Source: Inquilinus limosus_F
GTDB taxonomy: Bacteria; Pseudomonadota; Alphaproteobacteria; DSM-16000; Inquilinaceae
Direction: 5' to 3'
Assembly: GCF_051487185.1 (NCBI RefSeq)
Contig: NZ_JAHVDK010000008.1
Location: 1 to 64,000, forward strand
Length of the DNA stretch: 64,000 bases
Below the pieces are notes generated by a model. It searched no databases and was not told the DNA's origin. It was given only the letters and a program-made list of their open reading frames with translations. This document shows positions 54,189-61,190 of the stretch, piece after piece (the stretch's first letter is position 1; each line of letters begins with the position of its first letter). The translations under genes and the position numbers were made by a program.

Positions 54189-55255
54189 TCGGTGTAGCCT
54201 TCGGCGCCGCCGCCGTAGAAGGTCGCCTGGTCCGGCGTGTTCAGCGGCGCGTCGAGGCGCAGCCGCTCGACCAGGTCCGGATTGGCGATGAACGGCCGGC
54301 CGAAAGCGACGAGGTCGGCGCGGCCGCTCTCCACCGCCTCGACCGCCATCGCGCGGTCATAGCCGTTGTTGGCGATGGTGCTGCCCTTGAAGAGCCGGCG
54401 CAGCGCCTGGAGGTCGGTGCCGGGCGGCAGCTCGCGCGTCCCGCCGGTCTGGCCCTCGATCAGGTGCAGGAAGCCGATGCCGAGATGGCTCAGCCCCTCG
54501 ATCGCATGGCCGAAGGTGGCCATCGGGTCGCTGTCGGCGATGTCGCCGAAATTGGAGAAGGGCGACAGCCGGACGCCGACGCGGCCGGGCGTCCATACCG
54601 CCGCCACCGCCTCCGCCACCTCCAGCAGCAGCCGCGCCCGGTTGGCGATCGACCCGCCATAGCCGTCGGCCCGCCTGTTGGTGCCGTCGCGCAGGAACTG
54701 GTCCAGCAGATAGCCGTTGGCGCCGTGGAGCTCGACCGCGTCGAAGCCGGCCTCCATGGCGTTGCGCGCAGCCTGGGCGTAGTCGCGGACGATGCGCGGC
54801 AGCTCGTCGATTTCCAGCGCCCGCGGCGTCGAGGCGGGGATGAAGCCCTCGCCGTCATAGACCCGAGTGTTCGCGGCGATCGCGGACGGCGCCACCGGCG
54901 CCGCCCCGCCCGGCTGCAGCACCGTGTGCGAGACCCGGCCGACATGCCAGAGCTGCGCCGCGATCCGGCCGCCGGCCCGGTGCACGGCGTCGGTCACCAG
55001 CCGCCAGCCGGCAATCTGCTGCGGGCTGTGGATGCCCGGGGTCCAGGCATAGCCCTTGCCCTCCGGCGAGATCTGCGTGCCTTCGGAGATCAGCAGGCCG
55101 GCGCCGGCGCGCTGGGCGTAGTATTCGGCATTCAGCGCATGCGGCACGTCGCCGTCGGGTCGCGCCCGGTTGCGCGTCAAGGGCGCCATCACGATCCGGT
55201 TCGGCAGGTCCAGGTCGCCGATCCGGGTCGGCGTGAACAGCTTTGGCAGGGTCAT
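54158..55255 (-). CDS. Old Yellow Enzyme family alkene reductase
   Basis: A 365-residue FMN-dependent NADH:flavin oxidoreductase (NemA/XenB-like). It begins LPKLFTPTRIGDLDLPNRI and has MAPLTRNRA, AAQLWHVGRVSH, VELHGANGYLLDQFLRDGTN (substrate-binding) and GYGGSIANRARLL. It reduces electrophilic alkenes or nitro compounds in the cytoplasm. ATG 55255 is used. The TetR gene lies immediately upstream on the same strand, with a 26-bp near-palindrome between. This is the standard nemRA-type arrangement. Confidence 0.94.
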   Translation of the reverse strand: MTLPKLFTPTRIGDLDLPNRIVMAPLTRNRARPDGDVPHALNAEYYAQRAGAGLLISEGTQISPEGKGYAWTPGIHSPQQIAGWRLVTDAVHRAGGRIAAQLWHVGRVSHTVLQPGGAAPVAPSAIAANTRVYDGEGFIPASTPRALEIDELPRIVRDYAQAARNAMEAGFDAVELHGANGYLLDQFLRDGTNRRADGYGGSIANRARLLLEVAEAVAAVWTPGRVGVRLSPFSNFGDIADSDPMATFGHAIEGLSHLGIGFLHLIEGQTGGTRELPPGTDLQALRRLFKGSTIANNGYDRAMAVEAVESGRADLVAFGRPFIANPDLVERLRLDAPLNTPDQATFYGGGAEGYTDYPTLEKVAA

Positions 55256-55277
55256 CGCTCTCTCCAGTTGAGCGCCC

Positions 55278-55303
55278 AATTTCGGATCGGTCGGTCCAAA
55301 ATT
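55278..55303. promoter_or_regulatory. near-perfect palindrome, probable TetR operator of the alkene reductase gene
   Basis: AATTTCGGA (55278-55286), TCGGTCGG spacer, TCCAAAATT (55295-55303): 9-bp arms with one mismatch, 23 nt upstream of the reductase start. It is AT-rich in a GC-rich genome, as expected for a promoter-overlapping operator. Confidence 0.65.
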
Positions 55304-55338
55304 AGGCAACAGAAGCCACGGACATGGTCGGGCCGGCC

Positions 55339-55914
55339 TCACCGCATCAGCGGCTCGGCAGCGATCAGGAGTTCGTCGATTTGGGCGGGCGCGGTGCCCG
55401 CCTTGTGCATCACCGAGGCGCCGACGGCGAGCGCCAGCAGGCTGCGGGCCCGGGCGGTCACAACCTCGGGTCCGGGCGCCTCCAGCTTGCGGGCGAGCAG
55501 CCGGACCAGCAGCGCCTCCAGCTTTTCGAGATGATGGCGGCCCAGCCCCTCAACCTCCGGGTCGTGCGGCGCCAGCTCGACCGCGCAGTTGATCAGGAAG
55601 CAGCCGTCGCGGCCGCCCCCGACATTGGCGATCGCGTCCATGGCGAGGCGCAGGGCGCGGCCGGGGTCCGGCTCAGCCTCCACCCGCCGCTTCAGCTCGG
55701 CGAAGCGCAGGTCGCCGTAGCGGCGGATCGCCGCGACCAAAGTGTCGCGCTTCGAGCCGAAGCAGCCGTAGAAGCTGCTGCGGCTGAGATCCATCGCCCG
55801 CGTCAGGTCGTCCAGCGACGTCGCCTCATAGCCCTGATGCCAGAACAGGGCCATCGCCGCGTCGAGGGCGGCGTCCTTGTCGAACTCGCGGGGGCGGCCG
55901 GGATGCGGGACCAT
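55339..55914 (-). CDS. TetR family regulator (NemR-like)
   Basis: A 191-residue TetR repressor. The HTH is ALFWHQGYEATSLDDLTRAM and DLSRSSFYGCFGSKRDTLVA. The ligand domain contains GGRDGCFLINCAVELAPHD with two cysteines, the CLxxN-type region that senses electrophiles in NemR-like proteins. The neighbouring Old Yellow Enzyme is the likely target, so electrophile-induced derepression is expected. The gene for a Hpt-like protein is divergent from it. Confidence 0.9.
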   Translation of the reverse strand: MVPHPGRPREFDKDAALDAAMALFWHQGYEATSLDDLTRAMDLSRSSFYGCFGSKRDTLVAAIRRYGDLRFAELKRRVEAEPDPGRALRLAMDAIANVGGGRDGCFLINCAVELAPHDPEVEGLGRHHLEKLEALLVRLLARKLEAPGPEVVTARARSLLALAVGASVMHKAGTAPAQIDELLIAAEPLMR

Positions 55915-56029
55915 GACGGAAATATGGACCGGCCGTTCCGGAATTCAAGCGGCGACCGCGTCGCTTCGCGTCTCGCCTGGAACTTGCGGCCGTGCGAAGC
56001 GATATCTGAGAGAGGTGCTGGAGGCATGC

Positions 56030-56410
56030 ATGGCCGGCAACGGTCCGCGATACCTGTTCGACCCGGCGGCGCTGGAGCGCAATCTCTCCGGGTTCGACGA
56101 TGCCACCCGCCGCGCGATGATCGACGATCTGGTGGAGGAGCTGCGCGAGCACGCCGATGCGATCTCCGCCGCGGCCGGCGCCGGCGACCGCGAAACCCTG
56201 GCGCTGGAGGCCTATGCCCTGCGCTCCTGCGCCGCGATCTGCGGCGCCCGTGCCCTGATCGACCTCGCCGAATCGCTGGGCGACAAGGGCGAGGACCGGC
56301 CGGGCCGGCCGCAGGAGCTGGCCAAGATGGTGCGGGCCCGGGTGGCCGGGACGCTCAGGGCGCTGGCGCTGTGGCGCGGCGAACAGCCGGAGCCGGAGGA
56401 AGAGTGCTAG
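56030..56410 (+). CDS. Hpt-like helical protein lacking the phosphorylatable His
   Basis: A 126-residue all-helical protein. AYALRSCAAICGARALIDLA (61-80) aligns with the Hpt phosphotransfer motif A-H-x-L-K-G-S-x-x-x-x-G-A, but Tyr62 stands where the His should be and Arg65 for Lys. It therefore cannot act as a classic phosphorelay intermediate, though it may bind a response regulator or kinase. The ATG at 56030 has GGAG 8 nt upstream. It overlaps the PhnD-like gene by 56 bp convergently. It is divergent from the TetR gene. Confidence 0.7.
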   Translation: MAGNGPRYLFDPAALERNLSGFDDATRRAMIDDLVEELREHADAISAAAGAGDRETLALEAYALRSCAAICGARALIDLAESLGDKGEDRPGRPQELAKMVRARVAGTLRALALWRGEQPEPEEEC

Positions 56411-57191
56411 CCGGCTGGGGCGGGATCGCGTCGTACGCCGCCTCACCCAGGACCTCGCCCCCTTCGAGCAGCAGCGCCGCGCGGGCCGCGGCGAGCGCAG
56501 GATCGGCCAGCGCCTCGCGCAGCGCCGTTCGCAGCGCGTCGACCGTTCCGTCATCGGCGTCCCGCCGCGTCACGAAGGGCAGGCCCGGTGCCGGTGCGGT
56601 CTGGCCGATCACCCGCAGCCCGGCCAGGGTGGCGGGGCGGTGGTGTTGCAGCAGCGCATAGCTGACGCAGTCGATCGCGGCGATGTCGGCCTGCCCCGCC
56701 GCCACGGCCGCGAGGCTGTCGGCATGGGCGCCGGTGACCACGGCGGCGCGGAAGAACCGGTCCGGCGGCTCCGGCAGCGCCGCGGCCAGGGCGACCCAGC
56801 CGGACAGGCTGTCCCAGTCGTTGACGGCGCAGACGGCGCCGCGGAACCCCGCCAGCCCCTCCCCCGGCGCATCGGCGCGGGTCACCAGCAGGCTGCGGTA
56901 GAACGGACCGTCGCAGCCCGGGGCGGCGTAGCAGGGCGTCGCCACCAGCCGCAGCCGGTCGCGATAGTGCCGGACATAGGGGTTGCCGCAGCTCTGCGTG
57001 AACAGCAGCGCCGGGTCGGTCCACAGATCGGGCGGCGCCGGGCCGCGGGTCAGGGCCGGCGCCGCCGCGACGCCGGCGGCGGAGAGGCGCGTGGCGATTG
57101 CCGACCACAGCGCATCAGTGGCCCAGCGCACCTCCGGCAAATCGTACATCGGTAGGCTGGCCGTGCCAGGTACGGCCGTGGCCGGCGGCAT
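56355..57191 (-). CDS. PhnD-like phosphate/phosphonate-binding-fold protein without signal peptide
   Basis: A 278-residue protein of the PhnD (phosphate/phosphite/phosphonate binding) fold. It has TQSCGNPYVRHYRDRLRLVA, GCDGPFYRSLLVTRAD, FRGAVCAVNDWDSLSGWVAL, VTGAHADSLAAVAAGQADIA and AIDCVSYALL, the usual hinge and ligand elements. There is no N-terminal signal: MPPATAVPGTASLPMYDLPE begins directly. No permease or ATPase is nearby. The ATG overlaps the desaturase stop (ATGA), so the two proteins are translationally coupled. A cytoplasmic sensor or accessory role is more likely than import. It is the downstream member of an unusual trio. Confidence 0.8.
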   Translation of the reverse strand: MPPATAVPGTASLPMYDLPEVRWATDALWSAIATRLSAAGVAAAPALTRGPAPPDLWTDPALLFTQSCGNPYVRHYRDRLRLVATPCYAAPGCDGPFYRSLLVTRADAPGEGLAGFRGAVCAVNDWDSLSGWVALAAALPEPPDRFFRAAVVTGAHADSLAAVAAGQADIAAIDCVSYALLQHHRPATLAGLRVIGQTAPAPGLPFVTRRDADDGTVDALRTALREALADPALAAARAALLLEGGEVLGEAAYDAIPPQPASTLPPAPAVRRATAPAP

Positions 57192-58102
57192 CACCGGCCG
57201 CGCCGCCCGGCGTCGAAATCGGGATGCACCGGCTGGTCGACCGGGCGCAGCAGGTAGCGCCGGGCGATCTCGCCATAGCCGCGATAGAGCCCGGCGCCGC
57301 GCGCGGCGATGCCGGCGGCGTCGTTGGCGGCGGCGAAGCGCGGCAGCTTGTACCAGGCGAGGCCCGGCCGGGCGTGATGCGCCACATGCAGGTTGTTGTT
57401 GAGGAACAGCAGCGAGAAGAACGGCCCGGACGCGACCACTGCGGTGCGCATCCCTTCCGGCCCGGCGCGATGCTCGGCAAAGGAGCGCAGGAGCGACAGC
57501 GAGGTGCCGGCGTAGCAGGTGGCGACGTAGAGGATCGGCGAGACGCCGAAGCCGGCGGAGACAAGGGCGAGCACCCCGGCGGCGCCGATCAGATGCAGCA
57601 CCCAGGCGGCGCGCGCTCTGTGATCCCGGCGCAGCCTCGGCAGCTCCGCCGCCCACAGCCCGTACCAGGCCAGGGCCGGGCCGATCAGCAGACGCCCCAG
57701 CAGGGTGCGGTTGAAGCGCAGCACCGCCTGCCCGGCCGGGCTGAGCGCCGACCAGCGGTCGGCGGTGACGTAGTAGCTCTCCGGATCCTCGACCGGCGAG
57801 GTCAGATGGTCGTCGCGATGATGGCGCAGATGCAGGTCGCGATAGCAGGCATAGGGCAGCCACAGCGAGAGGGGCGGCCAGCCGACCGCCGCGTTGATCC
57901 GGCGCGACCGGGTCGGGTGGCCGTGGATCGTCTCGTGCTGCAGCGATCCGTGCCAGGCCAGCAGCACGGCGCCCACCGCAACGAAGAGCGGCCCCGGCAG
58001 CACCGCATGGAACCAGAGCAGCGCCGCCCAGCCGCCATAGACCGCCGCTGCCACCGCCCAGGTCGGTCCTTCGATCCTCTCTCGTCTCACCGCTTCCGCC
58101 AT
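57191..58102 (-). CDS. membrane fatty acid desaturase family protein
   Basis: A 303-residue FA_desaturase protein with about four membrane helices. The His boxes are WHGSLQHETIHGHP, DLHLRHHRDDH and NLHVAHHARPG, which bind the di-iron centre. It belongs to the same superfamily as acyl-lipid desaturases and carotenoid ketolases. The ATG at 58102 is used. It is coupled by ATGA to the PhnD-like gene and divergent from an XRE regulator, with operator-like sequences in the shared 135-bp region. Substrate is unknown; a membrane lipid is likely. Confidence 0.9.
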   Translation of the reverse strand: MAEAVRRERIEGPTWAVAAAVYGGWAALLWFHAVLPGPLFVAVGAVLLAWHGSLQHETIHGHPTRSRRINAAVGWPPLSLWLPYACYRDLHLRHHRDDHLTSPVEDPESYYVTADRWSALSPAGQAVLRFNRTLLGRLLIGPALAWYGLWAAELPRLRRDHRARAAWVLHLIGAAGVLALVSAGFGVSPILYVATCYAGTSLSLLRSFAEHRAGPEGMRTAVVASGPFFSLLFLNNNLHVAHHARPGLAWYKLPRFAAANDAAGIAARGAGLYRGYGEIARRYLLRPVDQPVHPDFDAGRRGR

Positions 58103-58140
58103 GACCAGATCCTTCGGGTCCAGGCTGTCGCGGAACGGTC

Positions 58141-58212
58141 ATGTCGGACAATGCGATAATGCGCACAAAACGATGCAGATGTCGTACTTTCAAACGAACT
58201 GACGCGAGTTCG
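58141..58212. promoter_or_regulatory. operator candidates between desaturase and XRE genes
   Basis: Two elements lie in the divergent region: ATGTCGGACAA (58141-58151), and the inverted repeat CGAACT-GACGCG-AGTTCG (58195-58212). The latter ends 25 bp before the XRE start, so autoregulation is plausible. The stretch 58150-58200 is AT-richer and probably holds both promoters. Confidence 0.5.
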
Positions 58213-58237
58213 AACGATCTGTTTTGGAAGACCAGCG

Positions 58238-59092
58238 ATGACGCAGTCCCGGCATGAGATGATCGAGACCTTCCGCAGCCGGCTGGAGGAGATCATCGCC
58301 GCTTCCGGCCAGAGCCGCAGCGCCTTCGCCGCCTCGGCCGGGATGGACCGGTCGACCCTGTCGCAGATCCTGTCGCCGGCGAACGACCGGCTGCCGCGGG
58401 CCGAGACCCTGGCGGCGATCGCGGCCTCCCGCCAGGTCAGCATCGATTGGCTGCTGGGCCTGAGCCAGCGCGGCCCGCTTTCCGCCGACATCCTGCCGGA
58501 GCGAATGGCGATCGAGCGCGACGCGCAATGGACCGATGATGCGCGGCTGATCGCCTGGCACCGCGAGGCGATCGGCTACAAGATCCGCCACGTCCCGACC
58601 ACCCTGCCCGACATCCTCAAGAATCGCGACGTGATCCGGCACGAGCTGGAGCATTTCGCCGGCACGCGGCCGGAGCAGCGGATCGAGACCGCGGCCGCGC
58701 GCCTGGCCTATCAGCGCCGGCCGGAGACCGACATGGAGGTCTGCAACTCGATCCAGGCGATCGAGGGCTTCGCCCGCGGCGAGGGCATCTGGCACGACCT
58801 CGACGCCTCAGTCCGCGCCCGCCAGCTCGACCACATGATCGCGCTGGTGGAGGAGCTGTACCCGACCTTCCGCTGGTTCTTCTACGACGGAAGGCAGCAT
58901 TATTCGGTGCCGGTGACGGTGTTCGGGCCGCTCCGGGCCGTGCTCTATCTCGGCGGCATGTACTTCCTGTTCAACTCGACCGAGCACATCCGCGCCCTGT
59001 CGGAGCATTTCGACAGCCTGATCCGCGGCGCCATCGTCCAGCCGCCCGATGTGCCCAAGCTGCTGCGCCGGCTGCGGGCACGGCTGGGTTAG
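58238..59092 (+). CDS. XRE-family regulator with C-terminal effector domain
   Basis: A 284-residue protein. Residues about 8-75 form a Cro/XRE helix-turn-helix (GQSRSAFAASAGMDRSTLSQ), and VSIDWLLGLS closes the HTH. The remaining ~200 residues are a conserved-looking domain (LIAWHREAIGYKIRHVPTTLPD, FRWFFYDGRQHYSVPVTVFG, YLGGMYFLFNSTEHI) that I do not recognise; it may sense a ligand. Divergence from the desaturase/PhnD-like operon, with an inverted repeat between, makes it the likely regulator of that operon. Confidence 0.87.
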   Translation: MTQSRHEMIETFRSRLEEIIAASGQSRSAFAASAGMDRSTLSQILSPANDRLPRAETLAAIAASRQVSIDWLLGLSQRGPLSADILPERMAIERDAQWTDDARLIAWHREAIGYKIRHVPTTLPDILKNRDVIRHELEHFAGTRPEQRIETAAARLAYQRRPETDMEVCNSIQAIEGFARGEGIWHDLDASVRARQLDHMIALVEELYPTFRWFFYDGRQHYSVPVTVFGPLRAVLYLGGMYFLFNSTEHIRALSEHFDSLIRGAIVQPPDVPKLLRRLRARLG

Positions 59093-59142
59093 CGCAAAGC
59101 CGCTTGTTAGCTCGGCCCAACTGGCGTGTATATCTTCTGAAT

Positions 59143-59156
59143 GCTATATAGATAGC
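59143..59156. promoter_or_regulatory. vapBC operator GCTAT-ATAG-ATAGC
   Basis: Inverted repeat GCTAT (59143-59147) and ATAGC (59152-59156) overlapping a -10-like TATATA, 18 nt before the vapB start. It has the expected form of a VapB/VapBC autorepression site. The ribosome site AAAGGAG follows. Confidence 0.65.
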
Positions 59157-59173
59157 GCAAAGGAGATATCTCG

Positions 59174-59419
59174 ATGGCTTTGTTCATCCGCGATGCCGAG
59201 GTCGATGCCCTCGCGGAGGAAGTCCGCAGGATCACCAAGGCAAAAACCAAGACCGAAGCGGTTCGCCAGGCTCTGCAAGCCCAGCTCGCCATGGCTCGCC
59301 GTACCCTGCCGTTAAGAGAGCGCCTGGCACGCTCCAAAGCCCTCGCTGACGCGATGGGACCGGGCAATCCCGTCTTCGATATGAAAGCCTATACCGACGA
59401 GATGTGGGGCGACACCTGA
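59174..59419 (+). CDS. vapB: VapB-type antitoxin (type II toxin-antitoxin)
   Basis: An 81-residue antitoxin of the PSK/VapB (RHH-like) group. MALFIRDAEVDALAEEVRRIT begins the DNA-binding/dimer part, with KTKTEAVRQALQAQ typical of PSK-type antitoxins. The C-terminal tail (KAYTDEMWGDT) would wrap the toxin. It overlaps vapC as TGATG. Codon usage is less GC-biased than neighbours, a hint of horizontal acquisition. An AAAGGAG ribosome site precedes it. Confidence 0.9.
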   Translation: MALFIRDAEVDALAEEVRRITKAKTKTEAVRQALQAQLAMARRTLPLRERLARSKALADAMGPGNPVFDMKAYTDEMWGDT

Positions 59420-59838
59420 TGTTCGTCGACTCCTCCGTCATCGTCGCGATTCTGGGACGGGAGCCGGGTTACGAGGAGATCGAAAAGCGACTGGCCGTCA
59501 TCGACGGTCCCTTCTTCGTTTCGCCGTTGGTCAGGTTCGAGGCCGCTGTCGCCCTTGCGCGCCTCAAGGCAGGTGCGAACGCAAAGCCGTCGCCCGACCT
59601 TCTGCGGCAGGCCCGAGGAGCTGTAGACGCCTTCGTCGAGGATCTCGGCGCCGAAGAGGTGGCGATTTCGCCTGAGATCGGACGGCAGGCGCTCGACGCA
59701 AGCGCGACCTACGGCAAAGCCGTTGGGCATCCCGCCGATCTCAACTTCGGCGACTGTTTTGCCTATGCCTGCGCCAAGGCGCTCGGCGTGGCCCTGCTCT
59801 ACAAGGGCAACGACTTCGCCCATACCGATCTCGCCTAA
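59419..59838 (+). CDS. vapC: VapC toxin, PIN-domain ribonuclease
   Basis: A 139-residue PIN-domain RNase. The four acidic residues are in MFVDSSVIVAIL (Asp4), VRFEAAVAL (Glu41), NFGDCFAYACA (Asp112) and GNDFAHTDL (Asp132), so it should be active. VapC toxins cut tRNA or rRNA and are neutralised by VapB. The ATG at 59419 overlaps the antitoxin stop; an in-frame upstream start at 59404 would disturb that coupling. It is typical of mobile TA modules; no transposase is nearby. Confidence 0.92.
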   Translation: MFVDSSVIVAILGREPGYEEIEKRLAVIDGPFFVSPLVRFEAAVALARLKAGANAKPSPDLLRQARGAVDAFVEDLGAEEVAISPEIGRQALDASATYGKAVGHPADLNFGDCFAYACAKALGVALLYKGNDFAHTDLA

Positions 59839-59863
59839 GCCGCGCCGATCTCTCAACGCTGCC

Positions 59864-59874
59864 ATGTCGGACTT
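59864..59874. promoter_or_regulatory. ATGTCGGACTT motif upstream of the MFS gene
   Basis: The ATGTCNGAC core lies 74 nt before the MFS start, in the 109-bp gap after vapC. It is similar to sites at 22190, 33621 and 58141. A -10-like TATATT lies at about 59902-59907. Confidence 0.35.
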
Positions 59875-59947
59875 TTGTGCGCTGCAGCAGCGCCGGACGC
59901 CTATATTTGATCCTTCTCACCGATCCTGTTGCCAGAAAGGCGTCGCC

Positions 59948-61156
59948 ATGGGCGAGCGCGCGCATCCTGCCGTCCCGACGATCACGCCGGCGCTGATGTT
60001 CCTGATGGCGGTCGCCTGCGGCGCCATCGTCGCCAACCTGTACTACGCCCAGCCGCTCATCGCGCTGATCGCGCCTTCGGTCGGGCTGGGCACCGTCGCC
60101 GCCAGCCTGGTCGTCACCCTGACCCAGATCGGCTATGGCGTCGGGCTGATCCTGCTGGTGCCCCTGGCCGACATGGTCGAGAACCGGCGGCTGGTGGTGC
60201 TGACCCTGTCGGGCACCGTCGTCGCCCTGGCGATCGCGGCGCTGGCGCCGAACGCCGGGATCTTCTTGTTCGCGGCGCTGCTGATCGGCCTCAGCTCGGT
60301 CGCGGCGCAGATCCTGATCCCGATGGCCGCCCACATGTCGCCCGACGCGATCCGCGGCCGGGTCGTCGGCAACATCATGAGCGGCCTCTTGCTCGGCATC
60401 CTGCTGGCCCGGCCCGTCTCCAGCGTGGTGGCCGAGCTGCTGGGCTGGCGCGCCATCTTCGTCCTCTCCGCCCTGCTGATGGCCGGGCTCCTGGCCGTGC
60501 TGGGCTGGCGCCTGCCGCAATACCGGCCGGCGCCGGGGCCGCGCTACGGCCAGGTGCTGCGCTCGCTGGCCACGCTGTTCCGCCATACCCCGGTGCTGCA
60601 GCGCCGCGCTGCCTACCAGGCCGCGCTGTTCGCCGGCTTCAGCCTGTTCTGGACCGCGGTGCCGCTGGAGCTGGCCAGCCCGCGCTTCGGCTACAGCCAG
60701 GCCGGCATCGGCGTCTTCGCCCTGGTCGGCGCCGCCGGCGCCCTGGCCGCGCCGCTGGCCGGCCGCATCGCCGACCGCGGCTGGACCCGGCCCGCCACCT
60801 TCGGTGCCCTGGCCTCGGTCGCCGTCGCCTTCGCCATGGCCTGGGCCGGCGGCGCGGCCGGGTCGGTGGTGCTGCTGGCCGCCGCCGGAATCCTCCTGGA
60901 TTTCGGGGTGCAGGCCAACATGGTGCTGGGCCAGCGCGCCATCTATGCCCTGGCGCCGGAGGCGCGCGGCCGGATGAACGGGCTCTACGTCGCCAGCGCC
61001 TTCGCCGGCGGCGCCGGCGGCTCCGCCATCGCCAGCGGCACCTTCAGCCAGGGCGGCTGGTCGCTGGTCAGCTGGGTGGGTCTCGCCCTGCCCATCCTGG
61101 CGCTGCTGCTGTACACGACCGAGCTGGCCCGCCGTCCGATGCCGCGCCGGGCTTGA
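59948..61156 (+). CDS. MFS transporter (DHA-type efflux)
   Basis: A 402-residue, 12-helix major facilitator. The first helix has CGAIVANLYYAQPLIALIAP, typical of the YnfM/YgaY-like group. Motif A is VPLADMVENRRLV and motif C GRIADRGWTRPATFG. It is probably a proton-driven exporter of small organic compounds. The ATG at 59948 follows GAAAGG. It ends 15 bp from the convergent response regulator, where a hairpin lies. Confidence 0.91.
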   Translation: MGERAHPAVPTITPALMFLMAVACGAIVANLYYAQPLIALIAPSVGLGTVAASLVVTLTQIGYGVGLILLVPLADMVENRRLVVLTLSGTVVALAIAALAPNAGIFLFAALLIGLSSVAAQILIPMAAHMSPDAIRGRVVGNIMSGLLLGILLARPVSSVVAELLGWRAIFVLSALLMAGLLAVLGWRLPQYRPAPGPRYGQVLRSLATLFRHTPVLQRRAAYQAALFAGFSLFWTAVPLELASPRFGYSQAGIGVFALVGAAGALAAPLAGRIADRGWTRPATFGALASVAVAFAMAWAGGAAGSVVLLAAAGILLDFGVQANMVLGQRAIYALAPEARGRMNGLYVASAFAGGAGGSAIASGTFSQGGWSLVSWVGLALPILALLLYTTELARRPMPRRA

Positions 61157-61160
61157 TCCC

Positions 61161-61190
61161 GGCCGAGGGCCTCAGTCCCGCCCCTCGGCC
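61161..61190. terminator. hairpin between convergent MFS and response regulator genes
   Basis: Arms GGCCGAGGG (61161-61169) and CCCTCGGCC (61182-61190), with a 12-nt loop, partly lie within the response regulator's last codons. No U-tract. Possible bidirectional terminator. Confidence 0.4.
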
